64,000 nt of DNA from CAXPZW01 sp049594615 (GTDB taxonomy: Bacteria; Bacteroidota; Bacteroidia; Flavobacteriales_D; Sanyastnellaceae): contig JBMYJR010000002.1 in assembly GCA_049594615.1 (NCBI GenBank), positions 69,962 through 133,961 on the forward strand, given 5' to 3'. Shown here piece by piece: positions 1 through 9,378 of this stretch. Under the pieces are notes generated by a model, which had not been told where the DNA came from, did no database searches, and was given only the letters and a program-made list of their open reading frames with translations. Numbering within the stretch: the first letter of the stretch is position 1; the number at the start of each line of letters is the position of its first letter. The position numbers and the translations under genes were made by a program.

Positions 1-2
1 AG

Positions 3-1370
3 ATCACCTTCGTGCCCGATCCCGAGATCTTCCCGAATTTCCAGTACAAGCTTCAACACGTTGAGAAGCTGCTCTGGAACTACTGTTACCTCAACACCGG
101 GCTCACCATCTACTTCAACGGCCAGAAGTACCACTCCGAGCACGGCCTCAAGGACTTGTTGGAGACCAACGTGGGTGACAACATCCGCTATCCCATCATT
201 CACTTGCGCGGCGATGACATTGAAGTTGCCATCACCCACACTGACGCATACGGAGAGGACTACTACAGCTTCGTGAATGGTCAGTTTACCACCCAGGGCG
301 GCACGCACCAACGTGCCTTCCGAGAGGCTTACGTCAAAGTGGTGCGCGACTTTTTTGGCAAGGACTACGACCCGCAGGATGTGCGATCAGGCATCTCTGC
401 AGCCGTAGCTGTGAAGGTCATGGAGCCCGTGTTTGAGTCCCAAACCAAAACAAAGCTGGGCAGCAACGAGGTGGAGCCCGGAGGCACCACCATGCGCACA
501 TTTGTGTTGGACTTTCTCAAAACCGCCCTCGACAACTTCCTGCACCGCAACGCCGATGTCGCTGAAGCTTTGCAGAAACGCATCCTCCAATCCGAGCGTG
601 AGCGCAAGGATTTGGCCGGCATCAAAAAACTGGCCCGCGAGCGCGCCAAGAAGGCCAACTTGCACAACCGTAAACTCCGCGATTGCCGCGCCCACTACAA
701 CGATACCAAGAACGACAAGGGGCAATTCTCCACCCTGTTCATCACCGAGGGGGACAGTGCATCTGGTTCCATCACCAAAGCGCGTGATGTGAACACCCAA
801 GCGGTGTTCAGCCTCAAAGGAAAGCCTCTGAACTCCTACGGACTCACCAAAAAAGTGGTCTACGAAAACGAGGAGTTCAACCTGCTTCAAGCGGCCCTCA
901 ACATTGAGGAAGGTTTGGAAACCCTGCGTTACAAGAACGTCGTGATCGCCACCGATGCCGATGTGGACGGCATGCACATCCGTTTGCTGTTGATCACCTT
1001 CTTCCTCCAGTTCTTTCCCGAGCTGGTGCGCGCCGGCCACGTGCACGTGTTGCAGACCCCACTGTTCCGTGTGCGCAACAAAAAAGAAACCATTTATTGC
1101 TACAGCGAAGCTGAAAAGCAGGACGCCATGCAAAAACTCAAAGGCAAACCCGAGATTACCCGCTTCAAGGGGCTCGGTGAGATTTCGCCAGACGAGTTCA
1201 AGCATTTTATCGGTGAACACATCCGCCTGGACCCCGTGGTCTTGGGCAAAGACAGCCAAATTCCGGAATTGCTCAAATTCTTCATGGGCAAGAACACCCC
1301 GGAACGTCAGGAATTCATCATCGAAAACCTGAAAGTCGAAAAAGACGAAGTGGAAGAAGAGGCCGCCTGA
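3..1370 (+). CDS. parE: DNA topoisomerase IV subunit B (ParE), 5-prime truncated by window edge
   Basis: C-terminal part of the ATPase subunit of a type IIA topoisomerase, which with the next gene decatenates and relaxes DNA. The frame is open to the window edge, so the GHKL ATPase domain and the start codon lie upstream. What remains is the transducer domain with the QTK loop (about window residues 147-149), the TOPRIM domain with EGDSASGS (E249) and the metal-binding DADVDG (318-323), and the FKGLGEISPDEF segment near the C-terminus. parC begins 14 bases after the stop, so the pair is very likely one operon. ParE is preferred over GyrB because its partner lacks a clear GyrA box; GyrB is not strictly excluded. 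Confidence 0.93.
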   Translation: MTFVPDPEIFPNFQYKLQHVEKLLWNYCYLNTGLTIYFNGQKYHSEHGLKDLLETNVGDNIRYPIIHLRGDDIEVAITHTDAYGEDYYSFVNGQFTTQGGTHQRAFREAYVKVVRDFFGKDYDPQDVRSGISAAVAVKVMEPVFESQTKTKLGSNEVEPGGTTMRTFVLDFLKTALDNFLHRNADVAEALQKRILQSERERKDLAGIKKLARERAKKANLHNRKLRDCRAHYNDTKNDKGQFSTLFITEGDSASGSITKARDVNTQAVFSLKGKPLNSYGLTKKVVYENEEFNLLQAALNIEEGLETLRYKNVVIATDADVDGMHIRLLLITFFLQFFPELVRAGHVHVLQTPLFRVRNKKETIYCYSEAEKQDAMQKLKGKPEITRFKGLGEISPDEFKHFIGEHIRLDPVVLGKDSQIPELLKFFMGKNTPERQEFIIENLKVEKDEVEEEAA

Positions 1371-1384
1371 GCCCGCCGTGACCT

Positions 1385-4168
1385 ATGAGCGAAGAACAAC
1401 TGCCCAACGACGACAACGAACGCGACGACGACTTTGACCGCGACGAGAGCGGGGAACAACTCGAGAACGTCATTCCCATCAAAGGGATGTACAACGAGTG
1501 GTTCCTGGACTACGCCTCGTACGTCATCCTCGAGCGCGCGGTGCCTCACTTGCACGACGGCCTCAAACCGGTGCAGCGCCGCATCCTCCATTCCTTGCGT
1601 GAAATGGACGACGGCCGTTTCCACAAGGTGGCCAACGCCATTGGCAACACCATGAAGTACCACCCGCATGGGGACGCTTCCATCGGCGACGCCATGGTCC
1701 AAATCGGCCAGAAGGAGTTGCTCTTGGACATGCAGGGAAACTGGGGCAACGTCGCCACCGGCGACCGTGCTGCAGCCCCGCGTTACATCGAGGTCAAGCT
1801 CAGTAAGTTTGCCTTGGACGTGGCCTTTAACGCCAAGACCACCAACTGGCTCAGCTCCTATGACGGCCGCAACAAAGAGCCCGAAACCCTGCCGATGAAG
1901 TTTCCGCTTCTGCTGGCGCAAGGGGTGGAAGGGATTGCGGTAGGTCTGGCGTGTAAAATGTTGCCCCACAATTTTGTGGAGCTCATCGATGCCAGCATCC
2001 AGATCCTCAAAGGCAAAAAGGCCCAGATCGTCCCAGATTTCATCTCGGGCGGTATGGCTGACATGTCCAACTACAACGACGGACTGCGTGGGGGCAAGAT
2101 TCGCGTACGTGCCCGCATTCGTAAGGAAGACGACCGTACCTTGATCGTGCACGAGATTCCATACGGCACCACCACGACCTCGCTTATTGACAGCGTACTC
2201 AAAGCCAACGACAAAGGCAAAATCAAGATCAAGAAGATCGAGGACAACACCGCCGAGTTCGTGTCCATCGTGATCCACCTGCCCAAGGGTGTCTCGCCGG
2301 ACAAGACCATTGACGCGCTGTATGCCTTCACCGATTGTGAGGTGAAAATCTCGCCCAACGCCTGCGTGATTTTTGACGACAAGCCGCACTTCATGGGCGT
2401 CTCGGAAATCCTGCGCAACAGCACCGAGCAAACCCGGGACCTGCTGCGCCAAGAACTCGAGATCGAGAAGGCTGAGCTGGAAGAGTCCTGGCATTTTGCT
2501 TCGCTGGAGAAGATCTTCATCGAAAACCGCATTTACCGAGACATTGAGGAGTGCGAAACGTGGGAAGAAATCCTGAGCACCATCCACGAAGGCCTCAAAC
2601 CGCACATCAAACACCTCTTGCGTGAGGTGACCGACGAGGACGTCACCCGTTTGACCGAGATCCGCATCAAGCGCATCTCTAAATTCGACTCCTTCAAAGC
2701 CGACGAGCGCTTGGCAGCACTTGAAGGTGAGATTGCCCGCGTCAAGCATGATCTTGAACACCTGACCGAGTTTGCCATCGCCTACTTCCAAGACCTCAAG
2801 AAGAAGTACGGCAAAGGCCGCGAGCGCCGCACTGAATTGCGCACGTTCGACAAAGTGGACGCCGCCAAGGTGGCGGTCAACAACGCCAAACTCTACGTCA
2901 ACAAGGAAGAAGGCTTCGTGGGCACCGGCCTCAAGCGCGGCGAGGGTGAATTTGTGACCGACTGCTCGGACATTGACGACATCATCATCTTCCGCGAGGA
3001 CGGCATCATGCAAGTCACCCGCGTGAGTTCCAAAGCCTTTGTAGGCAAAGGCATATTGCACGTGGGCATTTGGAAGAAAGGCGATGCACGCACCATCTAC
3101 AACCTGATTTACCAAGACGGTAAAGGTGGCCGCGCCATGTGGAAACGCTTCGCCGTTACTTCCATCACCCGCGATCGCGAATACAACTTGACCAAGGGCA
3201 CTGCTGGGTCCAAGGTGTTGTACTTCACCGCCAATCCCAACGGCGAGGCCGAGGTCGTCACTGTGCACCTGCGTGCCCTTCAGCGTCTGAAGAAGTTGCG
3301 CTTTGACGCAGACTTCTCGGAATTGGCCATCAAGGGCCGCGGCGCCGGCGGAAATGTGCTCAGCAAGCATCCGGTCAAGCGCATCGAGCTCAAGGAGCGC
3401 GGCGTATCCACGTTGGGCGCCCGTAAAATCTGGTTCGACGAAACCGTCAAGCGCCTCAACATTGAGGAACGCGGACGTTACCTTGGAGCCTTCGCTCCGG
3501 AGGATAAAATCCTAGTGCTGCTCAGCTCTGGCGAATACAAGTTGACCGGTTTTGACTTGTCCACCCACTTTGATGAGAAGATGATTCACCTGGAAAAGTG
3601 GATTCCCGAAAAGCCCGTGAGCTGCGTTTACTACGATGGCTCCAAAGAGACGTGGTACGTCAAACGTTTCTTGGTAGAGTCCTCCACCAAAGTGGTGGGC
3701 TTCATTGGCGACCACGAGGAGTCGCGTATGGCCTTGGCCAGCACGTTGCACTTCCCGCAAGCGCGCATCAAATGGAACCGCAAGTTTAAAGCCACCCGCG
3801 ACCGCCCCGATGAGGTGATCGACCTCTGGGATTTCATCTCGGTCAAAGGCATGAAAGCCCAGGGCAATCGCCTGAGCACCTTGCCCATCACTGATGTGGT
3901 CCTGGATCCGCCCAACACCGATAAGGAAGCCGAAGCCGAAGCAGTGCTTGCTGAACGTTTGGCCCCAGCGCCGACTCCTGACCCTGCACCGTTGGTAGAA
4001 GTGCCTGAAAGCCCCGCTCCCGAGCAGCCCAAGGCCGCAGTTCCCCCGCCTGCTCTCAAAGCGGCTCCGGTAAAAGATGAGGTGTCGCAGCCCATTGAAC
4101 TGGATGTCACCCCCAAGAAATCGGACGGCGACTCGGATGAAGAAGCACCTCAGTTGGGCTTGTTTTAA
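1385..4168 (+). CDS. parC: DNA topoisomerase IV subunit A (ParC)
   Basis: DNA-cleaving subunit of topoisomerase IV. The 927-residue protein has an acidic N-terminal leader, the winged-helix CAP-like domain with VQRRILHS near residue 60, and the catalytic tyrosine Y134 in APRYIEVKL, preceded by the usual GDRAAA stretch. The long coiled-coil gate region follows, and a beta-pinwheel C-terminal domain spans roughly 500-840. I see no canonical GyrA box (QRRGGKG), which fits ParC. The last 80 residues are a Pro/Ala/Glu-rich low-complexity tail that probably is disordered. It follows parE by 14 bases. The long antisense frame inside it (1307-3370) is a shadow. Confidence 0.94.
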   Translation: MSEEQLPNDDNERDDDFDRDESGEQLENVIPIKGMYNEWFLDYASYVILERAVPHLHDGLKPVQRRILHSLREMDDGRFHKVANAIGNTMKYHPHGDASIGDAMVQIGQKELLLDMQGNWGNVATGDRAAAPRYIEVKLSKFALDVAFNAKTTNWLSSYDGRNKEPETLPMKFPLLLAQGVEGIAVGLACKMLPHNFVELIDASIQILKGKKAQIVPDFISGGMADMSNYNDGLRGGKIRVRARIRKEDDRTLIVHEIPYGTTTTSLIDSVLKANDKGKIKIKKIEDNTAEFVSIVIHLPKGVSPDKTIDALYAFTDCEVKISPNACVIFDDKPHFMGVSEILRNSTEQTRDLLRQELEIEKAELEESWHFASLEKIFIENRIYRDIEECETWEEILSTIHEGLKPHIKHLLREVTDEDVTRLTEIRIKRISKFDSFKADERLAALEGEIARVKHDLEHLTEFAIAYFQDLKKKYGKGRERRTELRTFDKVDAAKVAVNNAKLYVNKEEGFVGTGLKRGEGEFVTDCSDIDDIIIFREDGIMQVTRVSSKAFVGKGILHVGIWKKGDARTIYNLIYQDGKGGRAMWKRFAVTSITRDREYNLTKGTAGSKVLYFTANPNGEAEVVTVHLRALQRLKKLRFDADFSELAIKGRGAGGNVLSKHPVKRIELKERGVSTLGARKIWFDETVKRLNIEERGRYLGAFAPEDKILVLLSSGEYKLTGFDLSTHFDEKMIHLEKWIPEKPVSCVYYDGSKETWYVKRFLVESSTKVVGFIGDHEESRMALASTLHFPQARIKWNRKFKATRDRPDEVIDLWDFISVKGMKAQGNRLSTLPITDVVLDPPNTDKEAEAEAVLAERLAPAPTPDPAPLVEVPESPAPEQPKAAVPPPALKAAPVKDEVSQPIELDVTPKKSDGDSDEEAPQLGLF

Positions 4169-4175
4169 ACCCGTG

Positions 4176-4190
4176 GTGTGCGGCGCACAC
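4176..4190. repeat. GTGTGC hairpin just downstream of parC
   Basis: GTGTGC GGC GCACAC forms a perfect 6-bp inverted repeat starting 8 bases after the parC stop, followed by TTAT but no U-run. It shares the core GTGTGCGC (here on the minus strand) with hairpins near 11770, 26817 and 45023, all just after plus-strand gene ends. Confidence 0.5.
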
Positions 4191-4223
4191 TTATCCCTAA
4201 TTTTGGATCAAACTTGAATCTGC

Positions 4224-5654
4224 ATGCAACGTTTTATTTGCCTGTTCGCAGCGGTTGCCCTTGTGTTGGCAGGTTGCGGTGATACCCCATCTGCCCCTGA
4301 CGCAGAAAACGTAACTGAAACCGTTGAAACACAGGTGTATCCACACGCGGAGTGGACCAAAGATGCCACCATCTACGAGGTCAACATTCGCCAGCATACG
4401 CCTGAAGGCACCTTTGACGCTTTCACCCGTGACATCCCCCGCCTCGCAGAAATGGGGATCGAAATCCTGTGGCTGATGCCCGTACAACCCATCGGCGTTG
4501 AAAACCGCAAAGGCGGTTTGGGCAGTTACTACAGCATCCAAGACTATACCGACATCAACCCTGAATTTGGGGATGCGGACGCTTTGCGCAACTTGGTGGA
4601 AAAGGCCCACGCCAAAGGCATGAAAGTCATTTTGGACTGGGTGGCCAACCACACTTCATGGGACAACGCTTGGACGGCCAATCCCGAGTGGTACAGCCAG
4701 GATTCACTGGGCAACTTTTACCCTCCCGTGCCTGATTGGAGCGATGTGATTGACCTGAACTACGACAACCCAGACATGCGCGCCGCCATGATCGAGGCCA
4801 TGAAGCACTGGGTGCAAGCATATGAGATCGACGGCTTCCGTTGTGATGTAGCCATGGAAGTGCCTACCGACTTCTGGAACGAGGCCACCGCCGCGCTGCG
4901 CGAGCTCAATCCTGAACTCTTCATGCTGGCCGAAGCAGAGACCCCAGAACACCACTTGGAGGCGTTTGACATGAGCTACAGCTGGGAGCTGATGCACATC
5001 CTCAACCAATTGGCCATGACCGAAGGCCTGACCGATCCTGCACTGATGGAAGAAAAGGGCTGGCACCCTGAGGGCATGACCTTGGAATCGTTGGACAACT
5101 ACATGGCCAAAGAGGACACCAACTTTGTGGACTATGCCTACCGCATGACCTTCATCACCAACCACGACGAAAATTCATGGAACGGCACGCAGTTTGAACG
5201 CTTTGGCCCTGCGGTGGAGCTGTTTACCACCCTGGCTTACACCATCAACGGTATGCCACTGGTCTACAGCGGAAACGAAGCGCCCAACCGCCATCGATTG
5301 CTGTTCTTCGAAAAAGACAGTATCGATTGGAACGGGTATGAGATGCAGGATTTTTACGCCACCCTGCTCAAGGCCAACAAGGAAAATCCTGCGCTGTGGA
5401 ACGGTACATATGGTGGTGACTTCAAGCGCATTGCGACCTCAAATGATGCCGACATTTACGCATACTCCCGCACCAAGGGGAACAACCAAGTGATCACAGT
5501 ACTCAACTTTAGCGACCAATCGCAACAAGTCAAGTTTGCCGAGGCCGTGAGCGGCGAGTACCCCAGCATTTTCAACAACCAAACCCTGAGTGTATTCACC
5601 GATGGCGACATGACGCTCGCTCCGTGGGGCTACCAGGTGTTTGTGAAGCACTGA
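4224..5654 (+). CDS. GH13 alpha-amylase family lipoprotein
   Basis: Predicted alpha-glucan hydrolase anchored in the envelope. The N-terminus is a lipoprotein signal with lipobox LAGC (C18), and a short acidic linker precedes the (beta/alpha)8 barrel that starts near residue 45 (ATIYEVNIRQ). The GH13 motifs are in place: GMKVILDWVANHT (region I), DGFRCDVA with nucleophile D208, MLAEAE with acid/base E237, and FITNHDENSW with D315. A small C-terminal beta domain ends the 476-residue protein. Substrate is not decided by these motifs; the short form resembles Bacteroidota maltodextrin-type amylases. It is followed after one base by mgsA, so the two are probably co-transcribed, with a glycolytic-overflow theme. 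Confidence 0.88.
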   Translation: MQRFICLFAAVALVLAGCGDTPSAPDAENVTETVETQVYPHAEWTKDATIYEVNIRQHTPEGTFDAFTRDIPRLAEMGIEILWLMPVQPIGVENRKGGLGSYYSIQDYTDINPEFGDADALRNLVEKAHAKGMKVILDWVANHTSWDNAWTANPEWYSQDSLGNFYPPVPDWSDVIDLNYDNPDMRAAMIEAMKHWVQAYEIDGFRCDVAMEVPTDFWNEATAALRELNPELFMLAEAETPEHHLEAFDMSYSWELMHILNQLAMTEGLTDPALMEEKGWHPEGMTLESLDNYMAKEDTNFVDYAYRMTFITNHDENSWNGTQFERFGPAVELFTTLAYTINGMPLVYSGNEAPNRHRLLFFEKDSIDWNGYEMQDFYATLLKANKENPALWNGTYGGDFKRIATSNDADIYAYSRTKGNNQVITVLNFSDQSQQVKFAEAVSGEYPSIFNNQTLSVFTDGDMTLAPWGYQVFVKH

Positions 5655-5655
5655 T

Positions 5656-6036
5656 ATGAAGATTGCAGTTATTGCCCACGATGGCAAAAAGGCGGAGATG
5701 GTTCAATTCCTCGCTCGCCACTTGGACGTATTCAAGCGCAAAGACATTGACCTGATTGCCACCGGTACTACAGGTAAACACGCCATGGATGCTGGCTTGC
5801 AAGTACAACGCGTGCAAAGTGGCCCGCTTGGAGGCGACGCCCAAATTGCCGCAGAGGTCACCGAAGGCAAAATCCACATGGTGTTCTTTTTCCGCGATCC
5901 ATTGGACAAGCATCCGCACGAGCCGGACATTGCCATGCTCATGCGCCTGTGCGACGTGCACAACATCCCCATGGCCACCAACCCGGCCACTGCTGAATTG
6001 TTGCTCAAAGGCATCGACGGCCACCCTGAGCAATGA
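5656..6036 (+). CDS. mgsA: Methylglyoxal synthase
   Basis: Converts dihydroxyacetone phosphate to methylglyoxal and phosphate, the bypass used when phosphorylated sugars pile up. The 126-residue length is typical of short bacterial forms. Recognised features are IAHDGKK at residues 6-12 (H8), ATGTTG (phosphate site, about 35-40), GPLGGD with D61, and FFFRDPLDKHPH with D81 and H88, which line up with the catalytic residues of the E. coli enzyme. The gene starts 1 base after the GH13 stop, and its own stop overlaps the prmC start (ATGA), so a three-gene transcript is likely. Confidence 0.95.
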   Translation: MKIAVIAHDGKKAEMVQFLARHLDVFKRKDIDLIATGTTGKHAMDAGLQVQRVQSGPLGGDAQIAAEVTEGKIHMVFFFRDPLDKHPHEPDIAMLMRLCDVHNIPMATNPATAELLLKGIDGHPEQ

Positions 6037-6875
6037 TCCAAACCCGCGGCGAGCTGGCGGCCTACCTCACCGAGGACCTTACCCTGCGTCACGGCCAGCG
6101 GGAGGCGGCGCACATGGCCGCGTGGATCTTGGAGGACACCTTCGGGTGGACCAGGGTGGATGTCATTCTAGAAGCCGAACAAGACGTGCCCTTGGAATCC
6201 GTGGCCCAAGTGCAAGGCATCCTGCGCCGGTTACGTGACGGAGAACCCCTGCAATACATTTTGGGTACCGCGGTCTTCTTGGACCTGGAGCTGCAGGTTG
6301 ACCCCCGCGTTTTGATCCCCCGCCCCGAAACCGAAGAATTGGTGATGTGGGCCTGCGAGTTGCTGGACGGCAAGGCGCCCCACGTGCTTGATGTGGGCAC
6401 CGGCAGCGGTTGCATCGCGCTGGGCATCAAACAGCGCATTCCCGCAGCACAGGTGTGGGGTTGTGATGTAAGCGCTCCTGCGTTGGAGGTAGCCACGGCA
6501 AACGGCGTGGAAATAGGCTTGGAGGTGCAGTGGATGCAACTCAACATCCTCGAGGAGGAACCGCGTGTGCCTCTCTTGCAGCTGCTTGTTTCCAACCCAC
6601 CCTACATCGGAACCGATGAGGCTGGAGCACTGGAGGAGCGCGTCGTTGCCCACGAACCCCATTTGGCACTCTTTGCCGATGGTGATCCTCTGCTGTTCTA
6701 TCAAGCCTTGGCCGTGCAAGGCGAGACGCTGTTGGCCCCGGGCGGACAGATTCTGGTGGAGATGCACAGCAACTACGCCACCGAAACCAAGGCCCTTTTT
6801 GAACGCAGCGGCTACCACACCGAAATGCGCAAGGACCTCCAAGGCCGCTGGCGCATGCTGCGGGCCTGGAAGTAG
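6033..6875 (+). CDS. prmC: Peptide chain release factor N5-glutamine methyltransferase
   Basis: Methylates the glutamine of the GGQ motif in release factors RF1 and RF2. The 280-residue protein has the N-terminal helical domain (1-80), the PRPETEEL segment common to PrmC, the SAM-binding VLDVGTGSGCIALG near 115-128, and the substrate-binding NPPY at 188-191. Its ATG overlaps the mgsA stop by four bases, so translation is probably coupled. The family assignment is firm because NPPY plus the PRPETEE block separate PrmC from other SAM enzymes. Confidence 0.94.
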   Translation: MIQTRGELAAYLTEDLTLRHGQREAAHMAAWILEDTFGWTRVDVILEAEQDVPLESVAQVQGILRRLRDGEPLQYILGTAVFLDLELQVDPRVLIPRPETEELVMWACELLDGKAPHVLDVGTGSGCIALGIKQRIPAAQVWGCDVSAPALEVATANGVEIGLEVQWMQLNILEEEPRVPLLQLLVSNPPYIGTDEAGALEERVVAHEPHLALFADGDPLLFYQALAVQGETLLAPGGQILVEMHSNYATETKALFERSGYHTEMRKDLQGRWRMLRAWK

Positions 6876-6975
6876 GTGCAAAAAAAGCCGGACAACCCGC
6901 CCTTGAACATCTGTTGGCAACTGGAGTTCCTCTAACTGTCTTGCTTTGCCGTCTTTTGCACCGAAAATTAAATCC

Positions 6976-9351
6976 ATGCGACCCAACCCATGGCTGCTGT
7001 TCGCTTTGTTGAGCGTTCCCTTTTTTGCCCAAGCCCAAGAGATGGCGCCTTGCCAAATCACTGGACAAGTCCAAGATGCGCGGAATGGGCAACCCATTCC
7101 ATATGCCACGGTGATTGAGCTGGCAGCCCCATCAGGCGCCGTTTTGAACGGAACTACAACGGGTGAAGACGGCCGCTTTGCGGTCCCTTCGGTCCAAGTG
7201 GAAGCCACATTGGTGGTCACCTTCATCGGGTTCAAACCCGACACGTTGCGAGGCATCCGACCGCAAGGGCTGCAAGTGGACGTGGGCATCGTTGCCCTCC
7301 AGCCCGATCAAGAGCTGCTTGACGTGGCCGAGGTGCAGGCCGAACAATCCACCACCACCTTTGCCTTGGACAAACGGGTGTTCAACGTAGGCAAGGACCT
7401 GAGTACCACAGGTGCCAGCGCTTTGGAAGTGCTGAACAATGTGCCATCGGTGACCGTCAGCATCGAAGGTGAAATCAACCTCCGCGGGAGTGGCGGCGTG
7501 CAAATCCTGATCGACGGCAAACCCTCGGTCTTGACCGATGATCCTGCCAACGCCTTGGGCGCCATTACCGCCGACATGATCGAAAGCATTGAGGTCATCA
7601 CCAACCCTTCGGCCAAGTATGAAGCCTCGGGCACTTCAGGCATCCTGAACATCGTGCTCAAAAAGGAAGAAAAAGAAGGGCTCAACGGTTCGATCTCGCT
7701 CAATACAGGGATCCCAGACAACCACAGCATTGGCATCAGCTTGCAGCGCCGCGCCAGCAAATTCAACCTGTTTACCCAAATGGGAGCAGGGTACCGCTCC
7801 AACCCGCGCTTCTCGGAAAACCTCAATCAGGATCGCGGTAATGGAAGCGCCATTGAAAGCGACGGTGAGTCGTTTCGAAATGAGCGCTTTGCCAACATCA
7901 CTCTTGGCACCGACTACCACTTGAACGACTTCAATGTGATCACCTTGTCAGGCCGGTTTGCTTACGAATGGGAGAAGAACCCAGCGCTCACCGTATTTCG
8001 TGAGCTTGACGGCGATGGCCAAGCCATTGCCGGTTGGGAGCGCCGCGAAGAAACCGAAGCCACCAACCCCAAATGGCAGTTTGACCTGCAGTACGTCAAG
8101 GACTTTCCCGACCACAAGGACCACAAACTCATGATGAGTGCATTGGGGGCCTACTTTGGCAAGGCACTGGCGTCCCAGTACACCAACCTGGTCACCCTGG
8201 GCAGCGGTGCGTACGAAGACCAACGGACCAATACCGCGTTTGATCGCGCAGATTACACCTTCAAGATCGACTACACCCATCCGGTGAATGAAGTGTTCAA
8301 GTTTGAGACTGGAGCGCAGTTTGTCAGCAACGATGTGGGCAACGATTTTGCTGTGCGCGATTTGATCGATGGCGAATACGTGGCCAACCCCGACTTTACG
8401 AATGACTTCAGCTGGCAGCAGCAAGTATTGGGTGCTTACCTATTGGCATCGGCCGAGGGCGAGCGCGCCGGCATTCAGATTGGTGTACGCCCCGAGTACA
8501 CCGATGTCAACACCCTGCTGGCCACCACGGGCGAGACCAATGCCACTGACTACCTCAACCTCTTCCCAAGTCTGCATACCTCCTACAAGTTCAGCGACCA
8601 GTTAAGCGCACAAGCCGGCTACTCGCGCCGCGTATCGCGTCCACGTCTGTGGGACTTGAACCCGTTCTTCAACATCACCAACAACTTCAACATCCGCACC
8701 GGCAACCCCAACTTGCAACCGGAGTTCACCGACTCCTACGAGGTAACCTCGATTTGGATTTTGGAAAAACTATCGCTCAACGGAAGCGTGTATTACCGCT
8801 ACACAACCGATGTGGTCGAACGCATATCGCGGTTTGAGGACAACGTGACCCTTACCACTCCCGAGAACATCGGCACCAACGGCACACTTGGCTTTGAATT
8901 CAACGGCAAGTACAAGCCCAATAAGTGGTGGTCGTTGAACGGCGATTTCAACGTGAACCGCTTTGAACGTTTGGGTGAGTTTGAAGGGCAGTCCTTCGAC
9001 TTCACGGGACAACAGTGGACCGCGCGCCTAAGCAACAAATTCAAGTTGCCCATGGATTTTGAACTGGAAGTGACCGGCGATTACCGCTCTGGCTTCCGAA
9101 CGGTACAAGGGGATGTTACCGGCTTTGGAGCCATGGATCTAGGTGTGCGCAAGAAGGTGTTTGGCGGCAAAATCGTGTGCAACTTGGGCGTGCGCGATGT
9201 ATTTGCCAGCCGCATCCGCGAAAGCATCATCGACCGCGGCGATTTCTTTGTGTCGTCACGAAGCTACAGGGGGCGTTTTGTCACCTTTGGCGTGAGTTAC
9301 GGTTTTGGCAAGGGCGAGGCCATGACCTACGGGGGCGGCCGTCGTTACTGA
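6976..9351 (+). CDS. TonB-dependent receptor, outer-membrane beta-barrel family
   Basis: Outer-membrane importer of the type with an N-terminal carboxypeptidase-regulatory-like domain. The chosen ATG at 6976 gives a clean signal peptide (MRPNPWLLFALLSVPFFAQAQ); a start 30 bases upstream would add ten residues before it. The beta-sandwich domain (about 30-110, ITGQVQDARNGQPIPYATV) is followed by the plug (about 115-225, with LRGSGGVQILIDGKP and ITNPSAKYEASGTSGILNIVLKK), then a barrel ending in aromatic strands. The plug motif is that of the OMP_b-brl_3 group, whose substrates are poorly known. No SusD partner is adjacent, so I do not call it SusC. Confidence 0.9.
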   Translation: MRPNPWLLFALLSVPFFAQAQEMAPCQITGQVQDARNGQPIPYATVIELAAPSGAVLNGTTTGEDGRFAVPSVQVEATLVVTFIGFKPDTLRGIRPQGLQVDVGIVALQPDQELLDVAEVQAEQSTTTFALDKRVFNVGKDLSTTGASALEVLNNVPSVTVSIEGEINLRGSGGVQILIDGKPSVLTDDPANALGAITADMIESIEVITNPSAKYEASGTSGILNIVLKKEEKEGLNGSISLNTGIPDNHSIGISLQRRASKFNLFTQMGAGYRSNPRFSENLNQDRGNGSAIESDGESFRNERFANITLGTDYHLNDFNVITLSGRFAYEWEKNPALTVFRELDGDGQAIAGWERREETEATNPKWQFDLQYVKDFPDHKDHKLMMSALGAYFGKALASQYTNLVTLGSGAYEDQRTNTAFDRADYTFKIDYTHPVNEVFKFETGAQFVSNDVGNDFAVRDLIDGEYVANPDFTNDFSWQQQVLGAYLLASAEGERAGIQIGVRPEYTDVNTLLATTGETNATDYLNLFPSLHTSYKFSDQLSAQAGYSRRVSRPRLWDLNPFFNITNNFNIRTGNPNLQPEFTDSYEVTSIWILEKLSLNGSVYYRYTTDVVERISRFEDNVTLTTPENIGTNGTLGFEFNGKYKPNKWWSLNGDFNVNRFERLGEFEGQSFDFTGQQWTARLSNKFKLPMDFELEVTGDYRSGFRTVQGDVTGFGAMDLGVRKKVFGGKIVCNLGVRDVFASRIRESIIDRGDFFVSSRSYRGRFVTFGVSYGFGKGEAMTYGGGRRY

Positions 9352-9378
9352 GGCAACGCAAACGGGCGCACAGGAATG

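Noticed and set aside
1307..3370. 687-codon antisense frame across parC
   Set aside because: It mirrors the codon bias of a strongly conserved parC and shows no domain or signal; a shadow of the real gene.
7000..9351. SusC-type receptor of a polysaccharide utilisation locus
   Set aside because: No SusD gene is adjacent and the plug and barrel pattern fit the OMP_b-brl_3 group.
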